Shown here piece by piece: positions 1-10,636 of a DNA stretch of 64,000 nt. The position numbers were made by a program, and so were the translations under genes. Every line of letters begins with the position of its first letter. Position 1 is the first letter of the stretch. The notes under the pieces were generated by a model. That model was not told where the DNA came from. It saw only the letters and a list, made by a program, of their open reading frames with translations, and did no database searches. Source of the stretch: a secondary endosymbiont of Ctenarytaina eucalypti (GTDB lineage Bacteria; Pseudomonadota; Gammaproteobacteria; Enterobacterales; Enterobacteriaceae). The stretch covers positions 682,001 through 746,000 of the forward strand of contig NC_018419.1 of assembly GCF_000287335.1 (NCBI RefSeq), given 5' to 3'.

Positions 1-255
1 CATGAAATGCCAAAACTCACCATCGTTATATAGGGCGGTCAGGTTCACATCCATAACATCGGCGGATTCTACCGCATCACCGGCTTTAAAGGTTTTTTCC
101 AAAACTTTACCAGAAATCAATTTTCGAAGACGGACTCGGTTGAACGCCTGACCTTTCCCAGGTTTCACGAATGCATTATCAATGATCACGCAAGGCTCCC
201 TATCAAGCATGATTTTGAGACCGGCACGGAATTCATTGATACTATAAAATACCAT
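1..255 (-). CDS. efp: Elongation factor P (N-terminal part, cut by window edge)
   Basis: Translation factor that binds between the P and E sites and relieves ribosome stalling at proline runs. The 85 codons present read from the ATG at 253-255 to the window edge. They match the KOW-like N-terminal domain, including FRAGLKIML near residue 10 and KPGKGQAF, whose second lysine is the residue that EpmA/EpmB modify in E. coli, then [16 protein letters not shown] clear AAGAGGA ribosome site precedes the start. It is divergent from epmB across only 29 bases, the usual enterobacterial arrangement. EF-P and its modifying enzyme are thus kept together. The C-terminal domains lie outside the window. Confidence 0.95.
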   Translation of the reverse strand, partial: MVFYSINEFRAGLKIMLDREPCVIIDNAFVKPGKGQAFNRVRLRKLISGKVLEKTFKAGDAVESADVMDVNLTALYNDGEFWHFM

Positions 256-284
256 GATAGTCCTCTTAAAGATAAACGGGGGTC

Positions 285-1325
285 ATGCAGCCAAAAATGG
301 AACATACTATAATTAGCAATGTACCTGATAGAGCCGAATGGTTAGATCAACTTGCCTATGTCATAACCGATCCCGTGCAACTCTTAGAGCTGCTTGGACT
401 TGGGCAACACCGCACTCTACGTGAAGGCGCCAAAGCCCGGCGCCTATTCCCCCTGCGCGTACCACGAGCTTTTGCGGCGCGCATGGTACCGGGCGACCCG
501 GACGATCCACTATTGCGACAGGTCATTACAACACGTGACGAATTCTATTCAGTACCAGGATTCAGCACCGATCCGCTAGACGAGCAGCACAGCGCGGTGC
601 CTGGACTACTGCATAAGTACCACAACCGTGCGTTAATGCTGGTAAAAACCGGCTGCGCGGTCAATTGCCGCTACTGTTTTCGTCGCCACTTTCCCTATAA
701 AGAAAATCATGGTAATAAAACGAATTGGCTGAGCGCCGTGGCCTATATCCGGCAGCATCCTGAGCTACATGAGATCATTCTTTCCGGGGGAGATCCGTTA
801 ATGGCTCAAGATCATGAACTGGAGAAGCTGATTTGTTTGCTAGAAGACATTCCCCACCTGACTACTCTACGTATTCACAGTAGGCTTCTAATCGTCATCC
901 CAGCACGTATTACCGCAAAACTCTGCAAGCGGCTAGCTGACTGCCACCTAAAAGTTATTATAGTGACTCACATAAACCACCCCAATGAAATCGATGTCAC
1001 CGTGTGCGATAGTATGGCACGATTACACGATGCACGGGTTACATTACTCAACCAAAGCGTACTGCTGCGCGGCGTAAACGATAATGCTGATACACTAGCC
1101 CTTCTCAGTGAAACTCTTTTTTCCGCTGGCATTTTACCTTACTACCTGCATGTACTGGATAGAGTAGATCAGGCTGCACATTTTATTGTCGAGGATACGC
1201 AAGCACGGGAAATTATGCGGCGGCTGCTAGTCAAAGTACCCGGCTATCTCGTACCGCGGCTCGTACGAGAAATTGGAGGCGAGAAAAGTAAAATACCGCT
1301 GGATCTTGGACTTCGGCAACGTTAA
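285..1325 (+). CDS. epmB: EF-P beta-lysylation protein EpmB (radical-SAM lysine 2,3-aminomutase)
   Basis: Converts (S)-alpha-lysine to (R)-beta-lysine, which EpmA attaches to EF-P. The product is 346 residues, close to the 342 of E. coli. The radical-SAM cluster motif CAVNCRYC (CxxxCxxC) is intact in KTGCAVNCRYCFRRHF, followed by LSGGDPLM and IHSRLLIVIPARI typical of the aminomutase family. The ATG at 285 has a GGGGG-type ribosome site. It is divergent from efp. The partner gene epmA is not in the window, so whether the whole modification pathway survives cannot be judged here. No frameshift or missing motif is seen. Confidence 0.95.
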   Translation: MQPKMEHTIISNVPDRAEWLDQLAYVITDPVQLLELLGLGQHRTLREGAKARRLFPLRVPRAFAARMVPGDPDDPLLRQVITTRDEFYSVPGFSTDPLDEQHSAVPGLLHKYHNRALMLVKTGCAVNCRYCFRRHFPYKENHGNKTNWLSAVAYIRQHPELHEIILSGGDPLMAQDHELEKLICLLEDIPHLTTLRIHSRLLIVIPARITAKLCKRLADCHLKVIIVTHINHPNEIDVTVCDSMARLHDARVTLLNQSVLLRGVNDNADTLALLSETLFSAGILPYYLHVLDRVDQAAHFIVEDTQAREIMRRLLVKVPGYLVPRLVREIGGEKSKIPLDLGLRQR

Positions 1326-3533
1326 TAGCATGAAGTCCCTATAAGGAACCCGCTAGTGCTTAAGCTCTTACCGGATAGAAAGACTCCACCTCGGGGGCCC
1401 GGTAGAGCAAAGCGCCCGCATCTTACAGCTTGCCGAAGATGGCGCGCGCTCCCCCCCGTAGCTGTCTAGCTCGTGCGCAAGGACGAGCATATTAGCAGGA
1501 GGTAATAACGGTATAAGGTTGCGACTCAGATATATTCATAATACACTTTGAGTGTGATGCAGTATCATACAAAATATTGAATTTTTGTTTCCTCGTTTTA
1601 GTCAGGTCACTTAGGAGGTCGCTGCAATAATCATGCGCTATCTGCCAATCAACATGACATTCTTAATACTACACTAGCTAATCCTCCCTCTCTGTTATCG
1701 CTATTGCAGCGCTTCGTTAGATATAGGTGCTGTTGAATACGCTAGTATACATCATGAGTTAGTCGCCAGAAAATGACCTTGTTAACACTACGAAGACGGT
1801 GTTAACCAAACCCTAACAGGGCGCACGCTAGTTACATGAGTTGGACATTGCCATCAAACCTCATCGACGCACGTATCCCGGTGATACAGATATCGAGGAC
1901 CACTCAGAAATATTTTATAATTAAAACAGTTTAATATAGCAACGGAACGCAAGGTTCAGTCATCGGTCCCGTGTCCTGTTAGACTGCTCTATTACACCAC
2001 CTGTTTTGCTTCATAAGTGATTTTACTGTACGGTTAACCGATACTGAAGAGGCAATTTTTCGCACTATTTTACTAAAAAGATTTTATCTACCCCAGGTAG
2101 GGGTTGTCGGAACTATGCTGCAGACCTTTGCATTACGCCTTCAGAAAAGACTATAATTTTACTACTATACCACATAAATAACTTAACTGAGTATTGACAT
2201 TTTTTATGATGATAAAAATTTTCTTCTTGGGCGTTCTGCGCGATAGAGCCCATTTATGCATCTTATCCAGCCAGCAGCTTTATAAGTTTATAAATTGCAG
2301 CAGCGTAAGCCCCGTAAGGCTCTGAGAGAAAATTAAATATGCGCTGCATTATTAGAACCATGGCTGATCAGCACATCTAAATGAGATAAAAGCTATCAAT
2401 GCTATTGAAGCGTAGATCTCTCTTTTTTATACGAGCAATATGATGAGCGCACCCATTTTCAGACTGCTTAAGAACTCCGCGCATTGCGGAATGTCTTATA
2501 ATTAGCCCGATTAGTGATGCTCCCCCTTTGATTGGGCGATGGAAAACATGTGGTGCTCCCATGACCACTAAAAATGCCTTACAGTATCCGCGTCATCTCA
2601 AAAAAGCCTATCGTAGATACATCATCAGTTATACAATTTAAGGTATGCAAAAAATAAATCTCCTACGGAGAGCACCAGTCTCTCGCACAACCTTTGTACA
2701 GACCCTAGATGCTTCCTTGTATGGATAAACCAACATGTATAATGATTGTCTACGAAAAAACCTAAGAACCGCGATGAACATCAGCATTTTCAGAATTAGA
2801 TTTACGAGCAAGGGAAAATTCGCCACTAAAACGATATGCTGTAACAAAAAGAAATGGTATATTTTACCCAGACCAGGCGGGCCCTCCGCTACAAAGCGGA
2901 GCCCTGTTGATGATCTTAAGGATAAAAAATCACAGGGCTCATCCGGTATGTTAGGAACTGCATCATGTTCCAAAAAAACTTCTTAGTGTTACCAACACCG
3001 AGCAGTAAAGCCTAGGCTGATATAGTGCTCAGCCGGGTTTATTCTTAAAATCTGTACACATGAAGTCAGATGCATGTAAAGTTAAAGTAAGAATCTTGAT
3101 CATACTCAAAACCCGGCCTCAACCTCATGGCAAGGACATCAAACAGCACGATGCGGGATAATACGGCTAAGCCTAATCAAGTCGTATAGCTGCATAAAAA
3201 GCCATAATACACCAGACTTGCGCGCTCAGTAAAATAAAACAAACTATTACGTTGAAAAGAAACATAAGAGAATGAGTGCTTGCATTAGTAAAATCACTTT
3301 ATAATAAAAAAATAAGAGCTCTTAACCCTGTAGCACAGTCTGTAATTAAGAGGATGAGACGAGGGTTCGTCTAGATGCTCCCATCAAATGATTAATGATG
3401 CCTCAATGTATTAAGTATAGTATTTTTGCATAAAAAAGGACTTTATTGCTCTACTGCAAATTAGGTGTAACGTCATTATTCTGCTTTTCAGAAAACCGGC
3501 ATTTACTCACTTAAGATCATGCATGATATTTTT
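1326..3533. other. Non-coding desert between epmB and the nnrE relic
   Basis: About 2.2 kb without a believable gene. Short open frames on both strands (63-111 codons around 2377-2990) overlap each other and resemble nothing I know. In E. coli this side of tsaE carries nnrE, queG, orn and rsgA. I could recognise only the nnrE end further right. A compound inverted repeat lies at 2899-2940 (arms GAGCCCTGT and ACAGGGCTC) beside a small stem at 2884-2901. I see no tRNA here that I can fold with confidence. Confidence 0.6.
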
Positions 3534-3665
3534 GCAGAAAAAGCGCGTGGTAAAAACATTAAATAGGCCATGTTTTAGACGCCGAGGGCACTTAACGTGC
3601 TGCTATTAAATTCTGATCAACTTCACAATCGAGTGATCACGTTTCGCCCGAGAAAATGTGGGTTC
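3534..3665 (+). pseudogene. nnrE: Relic of NAD(P)HX dehydratase/epimerase NnrE (YjeF)
   Basis: A decayed piece of the C-terminal dehydratase domain just upstream of tsaE, where nnrE lies in enterobacteria. Reading in shifted frames gives EKARGKNIK, then LDAEG, then LLLNSDQLHNRVIT. From memory the E. coli protein has KKALQKVENFRKP, WDADALN and LLAINPDKRHNRVITPHPG in the same order. In-frame stops and frame changes show it is dead. The intact protein repairs hydrated NADH/NADPH, so this metabolite-repair function appears lost unless another copy exists. The relic probably extends in both directions beyond the part I can align. Confidence 0.7.
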
Positions 3666-3801
3666 TTCCCACTACGTACTGCATGTCGCCACCACCACTC
3701 ATCTACGGCAGAAAAGGAATCAGTTATATGTTGTTAGCTAAAGATTTACTGCGAGCATTCTCATATAAACCCATTTAGAGCTGATCGCATAGTAAGCGGA
3801 C

Positions 3802-4257
3802 ATGAAAAAGCGTATTATCTTCCTTCCGAATGAAACGGCAACCATCGCCTTCGGCGCAGCATTAGCTACGGCCTGCAGGAAGGCATGTGTTATTTATCTT
3901 TATGGCGACCTCGGTGCCGGGAAAACTACAGTTTGCCGCGGATTTTTGCGTTCTCTGGGGTATGAAGGCAATGTAAAAAGTCCCACTTATTCTTTAGTAG
4001 AAGCCTACATATTACCATGCTGGGTAGTTTATCATTTTGACCTTTACCGTTTGGTAGATCCGGAGGAGCTTGAATTTATGGGAGTGCGGGACTATTTCGA
4101 TAGTATCGCCATATGTTTAGTTGAATGGCCGCAGAAGGGGGGGGGGTTCTTGCCAATAGCGGATATTACCCTTAGGCTCGAATATCAAGGGGAAGGACGG
4201 CAGGCGCTAGTGCAAGCCTTCAGCCCAGCTGGGGGGAGTGTTCTAGCACATCTCTGA
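3802..4257 (+). CDS. tsaE: tRNA threonylcarbamoyladenosine biosynthesis ATPase TsaE
   Basis: ATPase of the TsaB-TsaD-TsaE complex that makes t6A at position 37 of ANN-decoding tRNAs. The 151-residue product (E. coli 153) has the Walker A motif GDLGAGKTT near residue 35, then [10 protein letters not shown], the HFDLYRL block and [10 protein letters not shown], all in the usual order. It sits between the decayed nnrE and amiB, so it survives alone from an ancestral nnrE-tsaE-amiB-mutL-miaA-hfq operon. The rest of the t6A machinery is not in this window. A run of eight G near 4137 is in frame. Confidence 0.95.
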   Translation: MKKRIIFLPNETATIAFGAALATACRKACVIYLYGDLGAGKTTVCRGFLRSLGYEGNVKSPTYSLVEAYILPCWVVYHFDLYRLVDPEELEFMGVRDYFDSIAICLVEWPQKGGGFLPIADITLRLEYQGEGRQALVQAFSPAGGSVLAHL

Positions 4258-4279
4258 TGCCACTGAAGGAATCGCAGTC

Positions 4280-5070
4280 ATGATGCTGAAGTGCAATGTC
4301 ATATTAGTGCTGGTAACAGCAGTCTGCACACTTGTAAGTGTGACAACAGTCACGACACTCCGCAATGTTCCCATTACGAATAACACCAATTAATCGACAG
4401 TCATTCTCTGTTTTAATCAATACCTACTTTACGCTTCTCTCTAGTATCATCCGGAACGGGTCATGATAGACATTTTCTAAAGTGCTAAAGTGGCAAGGTT
4501 CAAAAACTATCGCTTACTTCAGAAACAATACTGTGATGAAACGTATATTCTAACCAGAAACTTGATCGCTCAACAGAGGTTACGCCTAGCATTCGAGCTA
4601 AGCCCTGAATCCCAGGCGCAGGCCATAAAATAGCAGGCACTAAGGCCATCAAGATTGAGGAAAACCCCTTATCAACCGGGGCTGACAATAGTCGAGAGCT
4701 ATGGAGCGGTTACAGCGCTGATATAGACGCCATGCAACTGGGGTTAGTGAAGGACGGCATGCTGGTATTCACGATAGGTATGGACGACGGCATGCAGATC
4801 CCAGGGAGCAAAAAACTCAATAGTCTGTATGAGCGACATGTAACCATCTCTATTGTATGCAAGCTGCAAATACCAACTCAATTGGGAAAGATGCTCAAAA
4901 CAGTCTTGACCCCGCGAAGGCGATTCTTGCGTGTCTCTGATGAGCCGTTTTGACGTAGCCTAGAAAGAAATCGACAGCGTGTTGCTGTCCCCGTTCACGA
5001 TTATACCCAACCACAGCGTTATCGGTTCTGGAGCTAGAGTTAGGTCATGCGTAGCTGATAGGGTGCGGTT
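4280..5070 (+). pseudogene. amiB: Relic of N-acetylmuramoyl-L-alanine amidase AmiB
   Basis: Lies between tsaE and mutL, the enterobacterial position of amiB. A possible start with a hydrophobic signal-like stretch is at 4280. The open stretch 4732-4953 aligns with the Amidase_3 domain: FTIGMDDGMQIPG answers IAIDAGHGGQDPGA, YERHVTISIVCKL answers REKNVTIAIARKL, and KMLKTVLTPRRRFLRVSD answers the segment ending in LTRDGDYFISVMGRSD (E. coli quoted from memory). A further match, LLSPFTIIPNHSVIGSGA, follows in another frame. The catalytic zinc histidine of DAGHGG is lost. Remains up to about 5900 may also derive from it, but I cannot align them. Confidence 0.75.
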
Positions 5071-5950
5071 ATTATACGATAATGCGATGCTGAGATAACT
5101 TCAGCAGGTGGCTTTCTGCATAAATACAGGCCCAAAATGCTAGTCTCAGGACAATGCGCTCGCCGAACAATCTATCGCTATTCGTAAACACAGGCTGTAT
5201 TAGTCATAGGTGGGAAGCGTAACATCTGAACAATCACACAGACCAGCATCAGATCACCCATGCCCTCTATCTGGACGCGCGCACCTGCTTTCTGGTACAG
5301 GCAGTAAAAATTTGCTAAAATCTTAGAAGATTGGCCGTAGGCTGTTAGACATCAGGTTAACACCGAGACCAACAGATTCGACCTAGATTTTTGTTGCTTA
5401 ACCCAGCACTATTTCGCCTCCTCTTTACCAGCAGGCCTCTAGAGGAGGCCTCTGTCTGGCAACAGAGGTGCGCAATATTTATTTACTCTATACCCTATAC
5501 CATAAGCATACCTAGGTCATTGAAAATCAGCATTTCAATAACAAGGGCTTCTTAGAAAATGCAAGCAAGTTATCATCAGCGCTCAGGGTGCTAAAGTAGA
5601 CATCTCAAGATTAAAAATTGCTAGTTGGTTATCTAACCCAGCGTAGCTGTACTATGAAGTGAAATGAGGTCATCTCAATCATGTATATGCTTGACTGGAT
5701 AGCACTCTAAGGAATGCCGCGTTCCATCAGAATAATATCATTATGCCTCTGCTAACGCAGCCATTACTCATACACTTTCTTGAAGTGCAACAATCTCTTT
5801 TCCATACACATTATTTGTTGAAATCGATGTCGTGAACGCCAGTAATGGTTATTGAAAACCGCTATTTATTCAATCATCTCGTTTAATAACATGATTCTGA
5901 AACATATATTGATCATCATCACCCAACTTGATTCATAGGCCCCTATTATT
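5071..5950. other. Unrecognisable sequence between amiB and mutL relics
   Basis: Probably the eroded 3' end of amiB. Small inverted repeats occur around 5420-5470 (for example CCTCTGT and ACAGAGG). I cannot align any long peptide from either strand with a known protein. Confidence 0.5.
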
Positions 5951-7825
5951 ATTCTGATTCAATTACTTCCACCTGCTCTTATTAATAAAATTTCTGCAGG
6001 TTTAGTCGCCTCACGACCTTTCCCAGTGTTAAAAGAACTTCTTAAAAATAGTCTTGAGAACGGCGCAACCCGTATTGAGATTGATATCGATCGCGGCGGC
6101 ACTAAACATATCCATATCCATATCCGCGATAACAGCGGTGGTATCGCTAAAGAGGAACGCGCGCTGGCGCTGACCCTCCATGCAACCAGTAAAATCGCAG
6201 ATTGAACCATCTCGAAAGTATTACCATCATGGGCTTTCTCAGCGAGACATTGGCCAGAATAATCTCCGTGTCGCGTTTGACTTTAACCTCAAGCACAGCC
6301 TAACAGATCGAAGCATGGCAGGTATGACCCGAGGGGCGCGACATGACAGTGACACTACAACGCACTGCCCATCCGGTCGGAACGACGGCGGACGTTCTGG
6401 ATCTACTTTATAATACACCCCTCCCGACGTAAGTTTATGCGCACCAAAAAAATGAAGTCACTCATATCGATGCAGTACTTCGTTTTATCGCGCTCACACG
6501 ATACAACGTGAGCTTCATTTTAAAGCACAACAGGAAAATGCTGCGTCAGTAGCGCAGCATGAACCAGAAAATTATCCCCCATGTAAGCGCTGACTAAACT
6601 TTTCGGTACCACATTTTTCGAGCTAGCCAGCCCTTTGGGCATCTTGGCAACAGGGGCCTGGAGAAACATCTCTAGGCAGCGGATCCGGCTCGGAGGAAAT
6701 GAGCTGAGATACAGTACAGCCATGTTACTCAACGGACGGTTCGCAATGAAATAATTCATCATGCCATCCGACAGGCATACTAAGAACAGCTAGCAGAGAG
6801 ACAACAGCCGGACTGCGTGTTGTTTCTTGAAGTAGACCCGATTCAATTAGACGTTAATGTGCATCTCGCTACACGAGGTGCGATTTCGCCAGGCACGACT
6901 AGTAGGCGATTTTATTTATCAGGCAGTGGTGAGCATCCTCCAGGTACGTATAAAGACCAGCCTGTTGATCACTAAAGAGTATGCGAGACTGAGCCAGTCC
7001 GAATACCATGAGATGTCCGGTCAGGTGTCGATGGATCGTGCGAGTACTGCATCGCATCAGCATCCCCGTGGTGCCACTCACGGCGGAGCAGAACGAATGC
7101 GCAGTGACCACTTTCAGGACAAAGAAGGCTCGATTTACCAGCATGTGATGCAAACCATGTCGCTACCGAAAGAAGAGAAAACTTTACAAACTAATAATTG
7201 TGCACAGCAACATCCTATTGGTGTCTCTCCTTTCGATGGCGAAAACGATACAAAGCATGCCGACACCACTCCCTACAGTTTCGGTATAGTATTAATCCCT
7301 TGCAGCATCCTGCGATGCGCTAGTAGAATCAGAGAATAGCCTGTAGCTATTATCACTTCAAGTTACAGAACGTAACCTAACCGAATAGTAACTGACGACC
7401 AGCAATGAACATCTTCCTTCTCATCCGCTCCTAACTCCACTTCGCACGCCGTTTCCAGATGACGAGACCATAGCCCTGCAACGCCATCAGTCACTGCTGA
7501 AGGAGGTAGCATCGTACACAAGGCAAATCTTTATCAAGGAATAATACATGCGGTGCCTGTACTATTAAACAAAAAAATTTACAGACATTGATTCCAGACT
7601 TGTTACGCTATTTTCACCACAAAACGTCGGTTACGCATCATCAAATTGCAGTCTATCTTGCCCTCTGACTAGAGAAAGCATCGGCTGTCTAGAGCCATAC
7701 TTGGGCTATACAATTGCTTACAGAGGTTGAGCGGATATACCCTAATTGGCTGCGATCCCCAGCTGCCGGAGTTCTGGTAAGATTGAATTTTTGAAGCTGC
7801 TATTAAAGCCCTGCAGGATGACAAG
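5951..7825 (+). pseudogene. mutL: Decayed DNA mismatch repair gene mutL
   Basis: A nearly full-length wreck. The original ATG appears changed to ATT at 5951 (ILIQLLPP against MPIQVLPP). The N-terminal ATPase region reads on as [19 protein letters not shown] and [11 protein letters not shown], with a frameshift just after HATSKIA. The part 6857-7339 is one open frame holding HEVRFRQARLVGDFIYQ (E. coli HEVRFHQSRLVHDFIYQ). Later pieces LIPDLLRYF and [19 protein letters not shown] match the dimerisation domain. The end, AAIKALQDD, overlaps the start of miaA as in E. coli. Many stops and frame changes make it non-functional, implying loss of methyl-directed mismatch repair. Confidence 0.93.
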
Positions 7826-8756
7826 AATGACACGCCTACGCGAGCATCAGGCTATCTTTTTGATGGGGCCTACCGCCTCTGGTAAGACCGCCCTCGCAAT
7901 AGCTTTATGCCAACACTTACCCGTAGAGATTATCAGCGTCGATTCCGCAATGATTTATCGCGGCATGAATATCGGCACGGCTACGCCAAGCGAAGAAGAA
8001 CTAACTCGAGCACCCCATCGACTGATCAATATCCGTGATCCGGCTGAGGCTTATTCAGTGGCCGAATTCCGACGCGATGTGCTGAAGGAAATGGCAGAGA
8101 TCACGAAGGCTGGTCGTATACCATTGCTCGTAGGTGGGACCATGCTCTACTTCAAGGCGCTGCTGGAAGGATTGCCTCCCTTGCCCGCGGCAGATCCCAA
8201 AGTGCGAGAAGACATTGCACGCACGGCGGAGAGGCTGGGATGGCAGGCGTTGTATCTACAATTGCGAGAGATTGATCCGATGGCCGCAAATCGTATTCAC
8301 CCTCATGATGCACTGAGACTATCGCGCGCATTGGAGGTGTTTTTCATTTCGGGTCACACTCTAACAGAACTAACTAAAATTTCCGGTAAAAAGCTTGCTT
8401 ATCGGGTGCATAAATTTGCTATTGCACCACTTGAGCGTGTATTGCTGCATCAACGTATTGCAAAACGGTTTTATCAGATGTTGGCTGCGGGATTTGAGCA
8501 AGAGGTTAGTATGCTTCTTGCCCGAGGGGATCTTCACCGAGACATGCCATCCATGCGTTGCGTCGGCTACCGACAGATGTGGTCATATCTAGCTGGTGAA
8601 ACCGATTACGATCACATGGTATTTCACGGGATTTGTGCAACACGACAGCTTGCTAAGCGTCAAATTACCTGGATGAAGGGATGGAGTGATCTTCATTGGC
8701 CGGATAGAGATGAAACTGCTGCCATCGGCAGGATAATACAGGTTGTTAGTGCATAG
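7818..8756 (+). CDS. miaA: tRNA dimethylallyltransferase MiaA
   Basis: Adds the isopentenyl group to A37 of tRNAs that read UNN codons. I set the start at the ATG at 7818 (312 residues; E. coli 316). In E. coli the miaA start also lies inside the last codons of mutL, and the mutL relic here ends at the same point; the longer frame back to a TTG at 7746 is mutL sequence in another frame. Walker A GPTASGKT is at residues 17-24, then [33 protein letters not shown] and [12 protein letters not shown] second ATG at 7827 is possible. It is followed by hfq after 112 bases. Confidence 0.95.
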   Translation: MTRMTRLREHQAIFLMGPTASGKTALAIALCQHLPVEIISVDSAMIYRGMNIGTATPSEEELTRAPHRLINIRDPAEAYSVAEFRRDVLKEMAEITKAGRIPLLVGGTMLYFKALLEGLPPLPAADPKVREDIARTAERLGWQALYLQLREIDPMAANRIHPHDALRLSRALEVFFISGHTLTELTKISGKKLAYRVHKFAIAPLERVLLHQRIAKRFYQMLAAGFEQEVSMLLARGDLHRDMPSMRCVGYRQMWSYLAGETDYDHMVFHGICATRQLAKRQITWMKGWSDLHWPDRDETAAIGRIIQVVSA

Positions 8757-8856
8757 GTTGGATGATTGTGTACAATTGATGAGACTACACGCGCTTTTTA
8801 CAACAATTATTTTATTTAGAGCCACATGGTTCTTGTTATACACAACAAGCACATAA

Positions 8857-9174
<318 letters not shown>

Positions 9175-9504
9175 CGTCCAGCCCGGTTAATCTTAACACA
9201 GCACTTTAGCATGCTGTTGGCACGGATTACCTGAGATTATAGCTTCAGTATATACAGAGATGTACAGACGTCTGCTTGTTTAACCTTTATTATGCAGGGA
9301 GCAGATACCACCGGCCTATATATTTTTTCAACAGACAAGAATTATGAAAGATATACAGCAGCGTTAATTCCCGCTCTTGTCCCTATGAGTAGAGGTGGTT
9401 GAGATGGTTAGAAACTACTGCAAAGCACTACGGCTTCATTAATATTCTAGACAAGGGTAGAAAGAGAGAAGTTCACAGAGATGACTAAAATCCGTAGCGC
9501 GCGT

Positions 9505-10110
9505 CTGTATGTTGCTTGTATTGTGTCTTCATTTTCTGCCTATTCGGGTCATCTGCAACGCCTGTGCAACTAGCGGGTTATCCGCACAGAGATTATGTGA
9601 CATACATGCTCTACATTGCATGCTGAGACTACGCAACCGCTCACGAGGGTCATAAGAAGAAGCAAGAAAGATCCGCTAATAAGAGCCGGCCATGCTCAGC
9701 TTCTCATTGAGAGATTATACCAACAGCGAAAAGGCTTGCTGTGTAATCTGAATACCGGGGCTAGATATGATGCTCAGCTGTTTGAAATGCTTAACCGGCT
9801 GCTCCAGCGTATCGCCCTCAGCAACATGAGGGAGATCGTTCTGGTAGACGGACTAAAATTGCTCTACCCTCTTTCCCAGAAGCTGGCGAGGGTGTTTAAA
9901 TCAATACCATATGAAATGCGGTTAGCTAGCATTCTGCTATATAGCTTTGAAGTCGCTTATACGCATACTACTGAAAACACTAATGTGGTGAACGTCTAGA
10001 GCTGCGTAAGATCGCATTCAACAGTATTCTAACTTCAGTGGTCATTAATAAAAAAATCTGACTGATAATGTAGGGCCTCGCATCTTACTTGCGATCCAGA
10101 AAGCCGATTG
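9505..10110 (+). pseudogene. hflX: Decayed ribosome-splitting GTPase gene hflX
   Basis: Occupies the hflX position between hfq and hflK. Near 9555 the reading HLQRLCN, stop, RVIRTE matches E. coli NLERLCECRVIDRTG. The 127-codon open stretch 9616-9999 aligns with the G domain: TGARYDAQLFEMLNRLLQRI answers EARVYAADQLFATLDPTLRRI, EIVLVD answers ETVLAD, and a C-terminal block ending ENTNVVNV answers ENIEAVNTV. The Walker A GYTNAGKSTLFN is reduced to LYQQRKGLLCN. A trace of the G4 motif (VVINKKI for LVMNKID) follows near 10040. The pieces between the two blocks are missing. Despite the long open stretch it cannot bind GTP. Confidence 0.8.
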
Positions 10111-10636
10111 GTGCAGGTGTCATGTTCAGGGACTATATCAGAGAAAACGATAACGTTCCTGATGCCTGCACACTGTACTGAGGTGTTTTGCCCTCTGATG
10201 GCGATCTCCCATTAGCTGTCCCTATAGTTTCGCCCGCAGGCCTGGCTAATATCGCATCTATTTTTACAAACTGAAAAATATAAAAAACCTGCATCCAGTA
10301 ATCTAGAAACTTGGGAACAGTATATTGCATCATTTAGAATCATGTTGTTCTACTATGACATTTTATTAGAAATGCTTGTCCTATCGCAGCTGGGGTTTTC
10401 GCATGGAGTCTGACTGGATACTGTTAGTGTTCAAAGAGTACTCGGTTGACTGAAGCACAGACCTACAACTTAATTACTTTCACAAAACCCTGCAGGGATT
10501 GTGTTGTGACGACCCATCATCGACTGGCATCACATACTATAAGCAGGTATGGCCTGAATATACTTATCTGCTCTGACGGTCCTTTGGGAGTGCAATCCTG
10601 AAGATTACTAATGTAAAGTAACAATGGAGCTAAAAC
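10111..10636. other. Non-coding stretch before hflK
   Basis: Probably the eroded 3' end of hflX plus the leader of hflK. A faint match to the HflX C-terminus may lie near 10250-10330. No other gene is seen. A GGAGC ribosome site precedes hflK at about 10625. Confidence 0.5.

Noticed and set aside
1960-2010. tRNA-like fragment on the minus strand (AGCAGTCTAACAGGAC region)
   Set aside because: I could not fold acceptor, D and T arms into a cloverleaf; tRNA-Gly genes lie near orn in E. coli, but this does not align with them.
2638-2986. Two overlapping frames of 111 and 83 codons on opposite strands
   Set aside because: They shadow each other, lack ribosome sites and match nothing; a GC-rich inverted repeat in this stretch reduces stops.
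7746-7817. 24-codon upstream extension of miaA starting at TTG
   Set aside because: These bases read as the C-terminus of MutL in another frame, and miaA starts inside the mutL end in E. coli; ATG 7818 fits better.
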